This document shows, piece by piece, positions 8,390 through 17,406 of a DNA stretch of 64,000 nt; positions within the stretch are counted from its first letter, which is position 1, and each line of letters starts with the position of its first letter. Position numbers and translations under genes: made by a program. A model generated the notes under the pieces. That model was not told where the DNA came from and searched no databases. It was given only the letters and a program-made list of their open reading frames with translations. Source of the DNA: Gordonia crocea (GTDB lineage Bacteria > Actinomycetota > Actinomycetes > Mycobacteriales > Mycobacteriaceae); the NCBI RefSeq assembly GCF_009932435.1, contig NZ_BJOU01000001.1, forward strand, positions 1,798,001 to 1,862,000, written 5' to 3'.

Positions 8390-9814
8390 ATGACTGATCA
8401 GCTGGCGGCCGAACCCGCCCACCGCCCCGGGAGTGGACCCTGGGATGCACAAGAACGCGAATTCGACTACCGCGTCGACGAGATCACCGGCACCGTCCCG
8501 GCGTCCCTGCGCGGGGTGCTGTACCGCATCGGGCCGGGCCGCCTCCAGATCGGCGGGCACCGCCTGGGCCACATCTTCGACGGGGACGGAATGGTCTCGC
8601 GCTTCGAGATCGGACCCGAGGGAGTCGGCTTCCGCAACCGATACGTGCGGACCCGCCACTTCGCCAAGGCGTCGTCGCGGTGGATCGGCCGGGGGATCGG
8701 GACACAGCGGCCGGGCGGTTTTCTGGCCAATGCGTTCCGCCTGCCGGCCAATGTGTCGAATACCAACGTCGTCGCGCACGCGGGCGGGCTGTTCTCACTC
8801 TGGGAAGGTGGCCGGCCCTACCGGCTCGACCCGGAGAGTCTCGCGACCATCGGCCGTGAGGACTTCGACGGCACGCTGCGGCTGATGGGCGCCTTCTCCG
8901 CGCATCCCAAGGTCGATCCGGCGTCGGGGGAGATGTTCAATTTCGGGATCGAAATCTTCCCGCGACCGATGTTGCGGACCTACCGCCGCGACCGCACCGG
9001 GGCCATGACGCGGTTGGGCACCGTTCCGTTGACCCGCCCGGCCTTCTGCCACGATTTCGCCTTGACCGAGCACTACTTGGTGTTCCTCGTCGATCCGATC
9101 GTCGTCGGGCGGCCGGTGGCCGCCGCATTGGGCCTGGACTCGCTGGACCACTGCCTGACCTTCGACGAGAAGCTGGGCACCCGGGTGGCGCTGGTGCCGC
9201 GCGACGGCGGCGCGACCCGGATTCTCGAGACCGATGCGCTCTTCCACTTCCACGCCACCAACGCGTTCGAGGATGGCGATGACGTCGTCGTCGAAGTGGT
9301 GGCACACGACGCGGCGACGGCCTGGTCGCAGTGGAATGAGGCGGTTCGCGATTGCGAAAACGACCCCGGCGCGGCATTCGGCGGCCGGATCGAGCGGATC
9401 CGGATCGGCCGGCGGCGCGTGAGCCGCGAACGGATCGCCGACACGCCGTGTGAATTTCCCCAACTCGACCACCGCTACGAGACCCGGGCCCACCCGGTGA
9501 CCTATGCGGCCGCGGCGTCGGCGCCCGGCGGCGATCCCGACTCGATCACCGCGGTCGACCACACCACCGGCAGACAGGACGTGTTCACCGTCGAGGCCGG
9601 CAACACGGTGTGCGAGGCGATTTTCGCCGCCGACCCCGAGCGCGACCGCGGCGGGTGGTTGATGTCGGTGGAACACGTGGCGGCGCAAGCGCGCTCGCGA
9701 CTGTTGATCCTCGACACCGACCGCCTCGCCGACGGACCGGTGGCCACCGCCGAGCTGGCCAACCACATCCCCATGGGATTCCACGGGACGTTCGTGCCTA
9801 GCATGTCCTGGTGA
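8390..9814 (+). CDS. Carotenoid cleavage oxygenase (RPE65/CCD family)
   Basis: This is a 474-residue non-haem iron dioxygenase that cuts double bonds in carotenoids, apocarotenoids or stilbene-like compounds. All four iron-binding histidines expected of the seven-bladed propeller can be placed: H172 (SAHPKVDP), H221 (FCHDFALTEHY), H288 (FHATNAFE) and H465 (GFHGTF). Length matches the family (about 480-500). No signal peptide. It starts 19 bp after the TetR operator and overlaps the thioesterase gene by 4 bp. Substrate is unknown, and no carotenoid synthesis gene lies in the window. Confidence 0.92.
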   Translation: MTDQLAAEPAHRPGSGPWDAQEREFDYRVDEITGTVPASLRGVLYRIGPGRLQIGGHRLGHIFDGDGMVSRFEIGPEGVGFRNRYVRTRHFAKASSRWIGRGIGTQRPGGFLANAFRLPANVSNTNVVAHAGGLFSLWEGGRPYRLDPESLATIGREDFDGTLRLMGAFSAHPKVDPASGEMFNFGIEIFPRPMLRTYRRDRTGAMTRLGTVPLTRPAFCHDFALTEHYLVFLVDPIVVGRPVAAALGLDSLDHCLTFDEKLGTRVALVPRDGGATRILETDALFHFHATNAFEDGDDVVVEVVAHDAATAWSQWNEAVRDCENDPGAAFGGRIERIRIGRRRVSRERIADTPCEFPQLDHRYETRAHPVTYAAAASAPGGDPDSITAVDHTTGRQDVFTVEAGNTVCEAIFAADPERDRGGWLMSVEHVAAQARSRLLILDTDRLADGPVATAELANHIPMGFHGTFVPSMSW

Positions 9815-10689
9815 CCCTCGAACAAAGCGAAGACCTCCAAGTCCTTCTCGACCTCCTCGACGTGGCGCAACGCGAGGAGGACGTGTTCATCGGGCAACAC
9901 CCGGAGCAGAAGACCGCGCGCACCTTCGGCGGGCAGTTGCTGGCGCAGGGGGTGGTAGCGGCATCGCGGTCGCTGACCCGTGGCAACCCGCCGATCCACG
10001 CGTTGCACGCGCACTTCATCCGCGGCGGTGACGTCAACCAGCCGATGGAGTACCACGTCACGCGGTTTCGCGACGGCAAGTCGTTCGCCAACCGCCAGGT
10101 CACCGCGCGGCAGAACGGCGAGGACATCTTCACGATGCTCGTCGCCTACCAGGACAACACCGCCGGTCTCGAGCACGCCATCGAGAGCCCGACGGTGCCC
10201 TACCCGGAGGAGCTGCCCGAATTGGGCGAGCACTTCAAGGGCTATGAGGACACGATCGCGACCTTCGTGAACGCGCTGCACCCGATCGACATCCGCTTCG
10301 CCAACGACCCGACCTGGAAGGTCCGGGAGGCGGGGGAGAAGCTGATGCGCAACCGGGTGTGGATGAAAACCGACGGCAACCTGCCCGACGACCCGATCTG
10401 GCACGTCGCGGCGATGTGTTACGCCTCGGACACCACGGTGCTGGACTCGATCATCACCACCCACGGACTGTCCTGGGGGATCGACCGGCTGTTCGCGGCG
10501 ACGGTCAACCACTCGATGTGGTTCCACCGCGAGTTCCGTTTCGACGAATGGCTGCTGTACGCGACCGAGTCGCCGGTTGCGGCGGGCTCGCGCGGTATCG
10601 GGTCGGGGCGGTTCTTCACCCGCGACGGGACCCTGGCGACGTCGGTCGTTCAGGAGGCACTCATCAAGTACTTCCCGCCGAAAGGCTGA
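9811..10689 (+). CDS. tesB: Acyl-CoA thioesterase II
   Basis: This 292-residue double-hotdog thioesterase releases free fatty acid from acyl-CoA. The N-terminal hotdog has TARTFGGQLLAQ and HALHAHFIRGG, and the C-terminal hotdog has VAAMCYASDTTVLDS and MWFHREFRFDEWLLY, with a late D-G-x-L-A-T-S-V-x-Q-E motif that is the family signature. The GTG start overlaps the end of the carotenoid oxygenase (GTGA), so it is probably controlled by the same TetR operator. The coupling suggests that the oxygenase product, or a linked lipid, passes through CoA thioesters; this is inference. Confidence 0.93.
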   Translation: MTLEQSEDLQVLLDLLDVAQREEDVFIGQHPEQKTARTFGGQLLAQGVVAASRSLTRGNPPIHALHAHFIRGGDVNQPMEYHVTRFRDGKSFANRQVTARQNGEDIFTMLVAYQDNTAGLEHAIESPTVPYPEELPELGEHFKGYEDTIATFVNALHPIDIRFANDPTWKVREAGEKLMRNRVWMKTDGNLPDDPIWHVAAMCYASDTTVLDSIITTHGLSWGIDRLFAATVNHSMWFHREFRFDEWLLYATESPVAAGSRGIGSGRFFTRDGTLATSVVQEALIKYFPPKG

Positions 10690-10763
10690 ATCCAACGGTA
10701 ACCTGGCCGGGTTGACCGCCTCCGGCCCGGTAGGCCGGCCCTGTATGAGGAGTACTTCGCAGC

Positions 10764-11429
10764 GTGGAGACGCACGATCAGCCCGACGGCGCGACGACCG
10801 AGGGATCGTCAGACGCGCCGGTCGCCCCCGAGCCCTCGACGCCGGCCTATGCACCCCCGGCGGGAATGGTGCCCCCGGCAGGGATGGTGCCCCCGCCGCC
10901 GGTGACGCCGCCCGGATCGCTCCCGCAGCAGTGGCTGCCGCCCGGCCCCTACCTACCGCGCCGGACGTGGCAGCAAAAGACGCGTACCGCCGTCTCCTGG
11001 GTCACCGGTGTCAGCGGCGGCGTCTGGATCCTCGCCCTGATCGCCGTGGTGCTCGTCGGCTACCTGGTCGGTCGGTATCAGAAGACCGCGACCTTCACCG
11101 GCGGTGGCGGCGTCATCGTCGACTGCTCCTCGGCGACCACCGCCGACGGTGAGGTGGAGGCCGGAACGCTCGTCGTCGCGTGGACCGACCGCACCGATCG
11201 GGTGCTGCGCACCCGGCTTGAGAAGGTCAAGCAGACCGAGGTGCGCAATACCGACGATGCAAGCCGGCGCACGGTCACGCGCTGCTATCTGCCCTTCTCA
11301 TTCGACAAGCTGCGCCGCGACGCGGCCGGCTACAACATCCGCATCGGCAACACCGATTCGCAGTTCGTGACGTCGAAGTCGCTCGCCGAAGGCGCGATCG
11401 TGCCGATCGTCGTCGGGGGCGAGAAGTGA
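10764..11429 (+). CDS. Proline-rich single-span membrane protein, function unknown
   Basis: This 221-residue protein has three parts. Residues 1-75 are disordered and rich in Pro, with a small tandem repeat (AGMVPP twice). One membrane helix, WILALIAVVLVGYLVGRY, lies near residues 90-110. A C-terminal beta-rich domain is predicted outside the cell, with two cysteines (VDCSS and TRCYLPF) that may pair. The GTG at 10764 follows an AGGAG site by about 10 nt. Its stop overlaps the start of the BacA-like exporter by 4 bp, so it may be an accessory subunit. No family is recognised. Confidence 0.75.
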   Translation: METHDQPDGATTEGSSDAPVAPEPSTPAYAPPAGMVPPAGMVPPPPVTPPGSLPQQWLPPGPYLPRRTWQQKTRTAVSWVTGVSGGVWILALIAVVLVGYLVGRYQKTATFTGGGGVIVDCSSATTADGEVEAGTLVVAWTDRTDRVLRTRLEKVKQTEVRNTDDASRRTVTRCYLPFSFDKLRRDAAGYNIRIGNTDSQFVTSKSLAEGAIVPIVVGGEK

Positions 11430-13357
11430 ACACCGACGGCGGCGGCCTCGACTGGGGCGACGAGCTGGTCAACTCCCTGGTGTGGACGCTGTGGGTGTCG
11501 GCGGCGTCGCTCGCCGGCCTCGTGGTGGTCGGCGCGCTGCTGGCCGCCTACACGAAGTGGGGTAGGCAGTACTGGCGGGTGACCGGTGGCTTTTTCACCG
11601 ACCGACAGATCGCGCCGATGACCTGGCTGCTGATCGTCGTGCTCCTGCTGCTGGCCATCTTCGGGGTACGGCTGAACGTCCTGTTCACCTACCAGGGCCT
11701 GGACATGTACAACGCGATCCAGGCCGGGGCCTCGGCGCTGGGCAAGGAGGCGGGGGATCCGGCCCGCCAGACCGGGCTCGACGCCGCGCAGTCGGCGTTC
11801 TGGAAATCGATGGCGGTGTTCGCGCTGCTGGCGACCATCCACGTCGTGCGGACGTTGGTCGAGGTGTGGTTCGGCGCGGCCTTCTCGGTCCGGATGCGAT
11901 CCTGGCTCACCGAGCACGTGACCGAGGATTGGCTGGCCGATCGGGCCTTCTACCGCAACCGGTTCGTCCCGATCGAGACCACCGACGGGGATCTGACGGC
12001 CGGCGTCGACAACCCCGATCAGCGCATCGAGGCCGACATCACCACGCTGGTGACCTGGACCCGACAGTTCGTCTTCAGCAGCGGCGGCTCGGCCACCGGG
12101 GGCATCATTCCTGCGATCGTCACGATGGTCACCTTCTCGGTCATGCTGTGGGGACTGTCCGGGCCGATGCACGTCTTCGGGCTGGAGATCTCCCACGGCT
12201 TGGTCTACCTGCTGCTGATGTTCGTGTTCCTGGCCTCACTCGTCGCGTTCTGGATCGGTCGCCCGCTGATCCACCTGAACTTCCTCAAGGAGCGCCTGAC
12301 CGCCAACTTCCGCTTCGCGTTGGTCCGCGTGCGCGAGAACGCCGAGAACATCGCGCTGTATTCCGGCGAAGAGGTGGAGCATCGCGGCCTCATCGACCGG
12401 TTCGACCAGGTCATCAAGAACTACTGGAACATCATCCACCGGACGCTGCTCTTCTCCGGCTGGAACCTGTCGGTCAGCCAGACGTCCGTCGTGCTGCCGT
12501 TCTTGGTGCAGGCCAATCGGTTCTTCGCCGGCAGCATCAGCTTCGGCCAGCTCAACCAGACGGCGTCGGCTTTCGGCAACCTGAGCGACGCGCTGTCCTT
12601 CTTCCGCCTGATGTACGACGACTTCACCGCCTTCCGGGCGTCGATCATCCGTCTCGACGGATTGCAGGACGCCGACGCCAAGGCCAGGAAGCTGCCCACC
12701 ATCGACACGGCCGACGGTGACGACATCGAGTTGCGCAGCGTCGACATCAACAAGCCCGACGGGACCCTGTTGATCGAGGACCTCTCGCTGCGGTTGGTCA
12801 CCGGCGAGGCGCTGGTGGTCAAGGGCCGCTCGGGCAGCGGCAAGACCACCCTCTTCCGCGGTCTCTCCGGGTTGTGGCCCTATGCCGAGGGCGAGTTCGT
12901 CCGACCGGCCGGGCAGGACACGCTGTTCCTCTCGCAGGTGCCCTACCTCCCGCTGGCCGATTTGCGGTCGGTGTTGACCTATCCGGCGCCGCCGACCGAG
13001 TTCAGCGACGACGAGCTGCGCCAGGTCTTGATCGACGTCTCCCTGCCGCACCTGGTGGAGCGACTCGATGAGGACGAGTACTGGGCCAAGGTGCTCTCGC
13101 CCGGTGAGCAGCAGCGCGTCGGGTTCGCGCGCATCCTCCTGTCACGGCCCAAGGTGGTGTTCCTCGACGAGGCCACCTCCGCGGTCGACGAGGGGCTCGA
13201 GTACGCGCTGTACAACCTGATCCGCACCCGGTTGCCGGAGACGATCGTGGTCTCGATCAGCCACCGCAGCACCACCGAGCAGCACCACACCAAGATGCTG
13301 GAGCTGCAGGGCGAGGGGCGTTGGGAGCTGACCGATATCGCGGTCGAGACTGCCTGA
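11426..13357 (+). CDS. BacA/Rv1819c-like ABC transporter (SbmA/BacA fold fused to ATPase)
   Basis: This 643-residue transporter has a membrane half of six or more segments (about 1-400) with the SbmA/BacA-type region around YRNRFVPIETTDGDLTAGV, and an ATPase half. In the ATPase the Walker A GRSGSGKTT (about 467), the modified signature LSPGEQQRVG and the Walker B VVFLDEATSA (about 577) are intact. The closest described relative in Mycobacteriales is Rv1819c/BacA, which takes up vitamin B12 and bleomycin-type hydrophilic compounds. The start is GTG in the stop of the upstream proline-rich protein. Import of cobalamin or peptides is the likely role by family; the substrate is not visible in sequence. 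Confidence 0.9.
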   Translation: MNTDGGGLDWGDELVNSLVWTLWVSAASLAGLVVVGALLAAYTKWGRQYWRVTGGFFTDRQIAPMTWLLIVVLLLLAIFGVRLNVLFTYQGLDMYNAIQAGASALGKEAGDPARQTGLDAAQSAFWKSMAVFALLATIHVVRTLVEVWFGAAFSVRMRSWLTEHVTEDWLADRAFYRNRFVPIETTDGDLTAGVDNPDQRIEADITTLVTWTRQFVFSSGGSATGGIIPAIVTMVTFSVMLWGLSGPMHVFGLEISHGLVYLLLMFVFLASLVAFWIGRPLIHLNFLKERLTANFRFALVRVRENAENIALYSGEEVEHRGLIDRFDQVIKNYWNIIHRTLLFSGWNLSVSQTSVVLPFLVQANRFFAGSISFGQLNQTASAFGNLSDALSFFRLMYDDFTAFRASIIRLDGLQDADAKARKLPTIDTADGDDIELRSVDINKPDGTLLIEDLSLRLVTGEALVVKGRSGSGKTTLFRGLSGLWPYAEGEFVRPAGQDTLFLSQVPYLPLADLRSVLTYPAPPTEFSDDELRQVLIDVSLPHLVERLDEDEYWAKVLSPGEQQRVGFARILLSRPKVVFLDEATSAVDEGLEYALYNLIRTRLPETIVVSISHRSTTEQHHTKMLELQGEGRWELTDIAVETA

Positions 13358-13465
13358 CCTCGAAAGATTACCGAGTCTTTACCTTTTTGCGCCGAACCTG
13401 TCCCCGCCGGGGCCGGTCCCCGATACGGTGACCTCAATCACCGCTCAACCACTAGGGGTTCCGGC

Positions 13466-15292
13466 ATGGCCGACGATCTGATCACGTTCCCACACCACTC
13501 GGGCAAGGCGGTCTCAACCCTGCCCGAAGGCTTCCAGGAGACCATCACCCTCGCGCCGAACCGGGTCGCGCTGCGCACCGTCGGCGGGGGCACCGAGATC
13601 ACCTGGAAGCAGTACGGGGACCGGGTCCGCGCCATCGCCGGCGGATTGGCCGCGCTGGGGGTGAAGCACGGCGACACCGTCGGCATCATGCTGACCAACC
13701 GGCCCGAGTTCCACCTCGTCGACACCGCGGTGCTGCACCTGGGCGCCGTGCCGTTCTCGATCTACAACACCAGCTCGCCCGAGCAGGTCGAGTACCTCTT
13801 CGGCAACGCGGGCAACAAGGTCGTGATCACCGAGTCGGTGTTCCTGCCGATCATGACGGCGGCCAAGTCCGAGGTCGCCGCCATCATCAGCGTCGACGGC
13901 GGGGAGGGCACGATTCCCCTCACGGATGTCGAGGCGACGCCGGCGCCGGCGGACTTCGACTTCGAGGCGAGTTGGCGCGCGGTGACCCCGGCCGATCTCG
14001 CCACTCTGATCTACACCTCCGGCACGACCGGTCCGCCCAAGGGCGTCGAGATCACGCACCGCAACATGATCGCCGAGCTCGTCGCGCTCAGCGACATCGT
14101 GGAGGCCGGCCTCGACGACCGGTTGCTGTCGTATCTGCCGGCCGCCCATATCGCCGACCGCGTGTCGACCCACGCCACGAACATGGTGCGCGGGCCGATG
14201 ATCACGACCGAACCCGATCCGCGGGCGCTCGCCACCGCGCTGCCCGACGCGCGGCCGACGTTCTTCTTCGGGGTGCCGCGGGTGTGGGGCAAGCTCAAGG
14301 CCGGGGTCGAGGCGAAGCTCGCCGAGGCGACCGGGGTGAAGGCGAAGCTGGCCGGATGGGCACTCGGCGTCGGCAAGCAGGTCGCCGACCTGCGGCTGCA
14401 GGGCAAGTCGCCGTCGGGCCTGCTCGGCGTGCAACACGGACTGGCCGACAAACTCGTCCTCGCCAAGGTGCGCGAGGGGATCGGCATGGATGCGATGAAT
14501 ATCGCCTACTCCGGGGCCGCCTCGATCCCGCCGGAGGTGTTGCGCTTCTTCCTCGCCCTGGGTGTTCCGGTCCTGGAGGTCTGGGGCATGTCCGAGTCCA
14601 CCGGGGCGACGACGCTGACCTCGCCGGACAACCTGGCCATCGGCACCGTCGGGCGCCCGGTGCGCGGCGTGGAGGTCAAACTCGGCGACGACGGCGAACT
14701 CTTCGTCCGCGGTCCGGTCGTGATGGCCGGCTACCGCAACCAGCCAGAAAAGACGGCGGAGACGATCGACGCCGACGGGTGGTTGGCCACCGGCGACATC
14801 GCGCAGATCGGCGCGGACGGCAACGTCACGATCGTCGACCGCAAGAAAGAGCTGTTGATCAACGAATCTGGCAAGAACCTGGCGCCGACCAACATCGAGA
14901 ACGCCATCAAGGCTGTGTCGCCCCTCGTCGGTCAGATTGTTGCCATCGGGGACGCCAAGCCCTACGTCACCGCGCTCGTCGTGCTCGACCCCGACATCGC
15001 GGCGGTCAAGGCGCATCAGAACGGCCTCGACGAAGCCGATCTCGCCGCCATTTCGGCACACCCAAAGGTTGTCGCGGAGGTGAAGGCCGCTGTCGTCGCT
15101 GGCAACGCCAAACTATCCCGCGTCGAACAGATCAAACGCTTCACGATCGTCGCCGAACCGTGGGAGCCCGGCGGGGTGGAACTGACCCCGACGATGAAGC
15201 TGCGCCGCAACCCGATCGCGACGAAGTATGCCGACGAGATCGTCGCCCTCTACTCGGACCCGGCCGGCGCGGGAGTCGTGGACCTGCGCTAG
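13466..15292 (+). CDS. fadD: Long-chain fatty-acid-CoA ligase / AMP-dependent synthetase
   Basis: This 608-residue adenylate-forming enzyme activates a fatty acid to acyl-AMP and then acyl-CoA. The P-loop YTSGTTGPPKGVEITH (about 181-196), VWGMSESTG, GWLATGDIA and the hinge/A8 region IVDRKKELLINESGKN with the A10 lysine in TMKLRRN are all in place. The insert between the P-loop and the catalytic core is of the long-chain (FACL) type. The ATG at 13466 follows TTCCGGC without a strong ribosome site. The 108-bp gap upstream holds only weak inverted repeats. The decayed synthetase at 20.0-21.4 kb is a different subfamily, not a copy. Confidence 0.92.
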   Translation: MADDLITFPHHSGKAVSTLPEGFQETITLAPNRVALRTVGGGTEITWKQYGDRVRAIAGGLAALGVKHGDTVGIMLTNRPEFHLVDTAVLHLGAVPFSIYNTSSPEQVEYLFGNAGNKVVITESVFLPIMTAAKSEVAAIISVDGGEGTIPLTDVEATPAPADFDFEASWRAVTPADLATLIYTSGTTGPPKGVEITHRNMIAELVALSDIVEAGLDDRLLSYLPAAHIADRVSTHATNMVRGPMITTEPDPRALATALPDARPTFFFGVPRVWGKLKAGVEAKLAEATGVKAKLAGWALGVGKQVADLRLQGKSPSGLLGVQHGLADKLVLAKVREGIGMDAMNIAYSGAASIPPEVLRFFLALGVPVLEVWGMSESTGATTLTSPDNLAIGTVGRPVRGVEVKLGDDGELFVRGPVVMAGYRNQPEKTAETIDADGWLATGDIAQIGADGNVTIVDRKKELLINESGKNLAPTNIENAIKAVSPLVGQIVAIGDAKPYVTALVVLDPDIAAVKAHQNGLDEADLAAISAHPKVVAEVKAAVVAGNAKLSRVEQIKRFTIVAEPWEPGGVELTPTMKLRRNPIATKYADEIVALYSDPAGAGVVDLR

Positions 15293-15316
15293 TCGGGGTG
15301 ATCGGCGGCACATTAG

Positions 15317-15335
15317 TTAGGTTTGACTAACCAAA
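15317..15335. promoter_or_regulatory. Strong DtxR/IdeR iron box
   Basis: TTAGGTTTGACTAACCAAA matches the IdeR consensus at 16 of 19 positions, with the full CTAACC core on the right half and TTAGGTT on the left. It sits 59 bp before the ATG at 15395, in an AT-rich patch of an otherwise GC-rich region. It is the best iron box in the window and should make the following three-gene operon respond to iron. Confidence 0.75.
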
Positions 15336-15394
15336 TCTGGCGTGAATACGATCGAGCGGAATCGTTGACCGTTTTCTCACGAGGGGGACTCTCC

Positions 15395-15865
15395 ATGACC
15401 ACCATGATCAAAGCCTGCCTTACCGGGTTGTTCGCCGTGCTGATGGCGGTGGGGTTGGCCGCGCCGGTCCACGCCGATCCCTCGGTGCGCAACGCGAAGG
15501 TCGCCGACCTCTACATGCGGTCGGCGAATCCGACCAAGCTCGAGGTGAAGAAGTCGTACGCGGCGTTCATGAACCCGAGCCTGCCGATCGGCCCGAAGCT
15601 CGAGGTCTCGGTCAACGGTGCCGCCAACCGCGGTGAACTGCAGCGGATGCTCGCCCAATCGCGCCAGTACGACTTCTTCTCCATGCAGGGCGATGTCGTG
15701 TCGGTGACCGTCTCCGGCAACACCATGTCGGCGCGGTTCCAGGGCTCGATGGCCGGCTTCCCGGCGCAGAGCTTCACCTACTTCTACGTCCGTGAGGGCG
15801 ACCTGTGGAAGTACAACTGGAAGCGCAACGCCCAGACCAACGGCATGCCGGCGAAGTTCGTTTGA
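15395..15865 (+). CDS. Secreted protein, possibly NTF2/MTB12-like, iron-box controlled
   Basis: This is a 156-residue exported protein. A signal peptide (MIKACLTGLFAVLMAVGLA, then APVHADP) predicts cleavage near Ala27. The mature part of about 130 residues has alternating helix and strand with the pattern of small NTF2-like antigens such as MTB12: KLEVKKSYAAF, a middle NTMSARFQGS strand and a final WKYNWKRNAQ. That resemblance is weak and offered only as a lead. There are no cysteines in the mature protein. The ATG at 15395 follows a GAGGGGGA ribosome site; an upstream ATG at 15323 would lie inside the iron box. The stop overlaps the TTG start of an ABC ATPase. Confidence 0.8.
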   Translation: MTTMIKACLTGLFAVLMAVGLAAPVHADPSVRNAKVADLYMRSANPTKLEVKKSYAAFMNPSLPIGPKLEVSVNGAANRGELQRMLAQSRQYDFFSMQGDVVSVTVSGNTMSARFQGSMAGFPAQSFTYFYVREGDLWKYNWKRNAQTNGMPAKFV

Positions 15866-16596
15866 TCGAGGTATCCGGGGTCACCAAGGCATTCGGCCCC
15901 AAGATCGCGGTCGACGACGCGACATTCACCGCCCGTCCCGGTGGGATCACCTATCTGCTCGGACCCAACGGTGCGGGCAAGACGACGGTGATCCGGATGA
16001 TCGCCGGGCTGAGCACCCCCGACGCCGGCGCCATCACGGTCAACGGCCGATCGATCACCGGGTACCCCGACTTCAAGCGGGAGATCGGGTTCTCGCTGAG
16101 CCCGTTCGCGCGCAACCCGAAACACACCGCGCGCCAACACCTCTCCTGGCAGGCCAGGTTGGCGGGGATCCCCGTCGCCGAGGTCGATGAGATGCTCGGT
16201 CTGGTCGGGCTGGAATCGGTGCGCAACCGGCCGGTGGGCGGCTTCTCCCTGGGGATGTCCCAGCGACTCGGCATCGCCACGGCACTGCTGGGCGACCCGT
16301 CGGCGCTCGTCCTCGACGAACCCGCCAACGGGCTCGACGTCGACGGCATCCTCTGGTTGCGCGACCTGCTCGTCGGACTGGCCGACCGCGGCAAGACGCT
16401 GCTCATCTGCTCGCACAACCTGGCGGAGGTGGAAATCACCGCTTCGCGGATCGTGATCATGGGCCGCGGCCGCGTGTTGGCCGACGACACCCGCGACGCG
16501 GTGGTCGGACAGGGGAGCGGTCCACGGAAGCTGGAGTCGGCCTACCTGCAGATCACCCGGGCAACCACCGAATACGTCCCGGGAGCGGGCCGATGA
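15862..16596 (+). CDS. ABC-2 type transporter ATP-binding protein
   Basis: This is a 244-residue ATPase of a DrrA/NatA-type exporter. Walker A GPNGAGKTT (about 34), a Q-loop in IGFSLSPFARNPKHT where the usual Gln is replaced, the signature SLGMSQRLGIA (about 128) and Walker B ALVLDEPANGLD (about 148) are seen, with the H-loop in CSHNLAEVE. I chose the TTG at 15862 because it forms a TTGA overlap with the secreted protein's stop and places the first residues (IEVSGVTKAFG) where the family begins. The only nearby ATG (15805) lies well inside the upstream gene. The stop overlaps the permease start by 4 bp. Confidence 0.88.
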   Translation: MIEVSGVTKAFGPKIAVDDATFTARPGGITYLLGPNGAGKTTVIRMIAGLSTPDAGAITVNGRSITGYPDFKREIGFSLSPFARNPKHTARQHLSWQARLAGIPVAEVDEMLGLVGLESVRNRPVGGFSLGMSQRLGIATALLGDPSALVLDEPANGLDVDGILWLRDLLVGLADRGKTLLICSHNLAEVEITASRIVIMGRGRVLADDTRDAVVGQGSGPRKLESAYLQITRATTEYVPGAGR

Positions 16597-17375
16597 CGGC
16601 GTTGCGGCGGGCGGTGTCCGCCGAATTCGCGAAGCTGTCGGTGCGCAGCGCGATGGTCAACACCCTGATCCCGTTGGCCCTGATCATCCCGATCCTGATC
16701 AACGTCGGACTGGCCGCGGCAGCCCGGATGAACAAGTACAACGGCCAGGGTGGGATGGACACCAACAACTCCGGCTACTGGATCATGGTCTTTTCGACTT
16801 TCATCCTGATGGCCGGCGTGGTGACCTCCTACTGCGGCGAGTTCAAGGACAAGACCGCCGAGATCCAGTTCGCCGTCCAACCGCGCCGCTGGATGCTGCC
16901 GGTGGCCAAGGCGGTGGCCTTCGGGGTGATCGCGATGGCCGTGGCCTTCACGACGACCCTGGTGGTCATGGTGGTGATCCCGCGGGTGTTCCCCGACGTG
17001 TGGGAACGGGTCGACGCGTTCAGCGCCGACGGGCTGCGGGTCTTGATCGGGGTCCCGGTGCTGACCCTGTTGATCTGCCTGTTGGGCCAGGGCATTGCCA
17101 TGATCATTCCGCGCCCGGGGGTGGCGATCTTGATGATCGTGCTGTGGAAGTGGGGCGCGGAGTTCCTCATCCCACTGATCCCGGGCGGTGTGGGCACGCA
17201 GGCGATGCGATTCTCGCCGTTCCGCAACGCCGAGTACGGGGCCGGGCAGTTCGCGACGACCGACAGTCCGTTCGGTGGACCCAACGGGTCGATGGCCTAT
17301 TTCGCCGCGATTGTCCTGGTCGTCTTCGGCATCGGGCTGTGGCGGCTGCAGCAGCGCGATGTCGCGACCGACTGA
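16593..17375 (+). CDS. ABC-2 type transporter permease
   Basis: This 260-residue membrane protein has six hydrophobic segments in the ABC-2 pattern: one near residue 25-45, a pair around IMVFSTFILMAGVV and AVAFGVIAMAVAF, then VLTLLICLLGQGIAM, a glycine-rich loop and the last AAIVLVVFGIGLW. It starts with ATG in the stop of the ATPase (ATGA). With the ATPase it should form a dimeric exporter, and the pair sits in the iron-box operon with the secreted protein. The cargo is unknown. Confidence 0.87.
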   Translation: MTALRRAVSAEFAKLSVRSAMVNTLIPLALIIPILINVGLAAAARMNKYNGQGGMDTNNSGYWIMVFSTFILMAGVVTSYCGEFKDKTAEIQFAVQPRRWMLPVAKAVAFGVIAMAVAFTTTLVVMVVIPRVFPDVWERVDAFSADGLRVLIGVPVLTLLICLLGQGIAMIIPRPGVAILMIVLWKWGAEFLIPLIPGGVGTQAMRFSPFRNAEYGAGQFATTDSPFGGPNGSMAYFAAIVLVVFGIGLWRLQQRDVATD

Positions 17376-17406
17376 CCCGCCCCTTGTGCGGTACCGCGGA
17401 CACTCC

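Noticed and set aside
13358-13465. Weak inverted repeats (AAAGA/TCTTT and CCCC-GCC-GGGG) between the BacA-like transporter and fadD
   Set aside because: The arms are short and lack the features of a terminator or operator.
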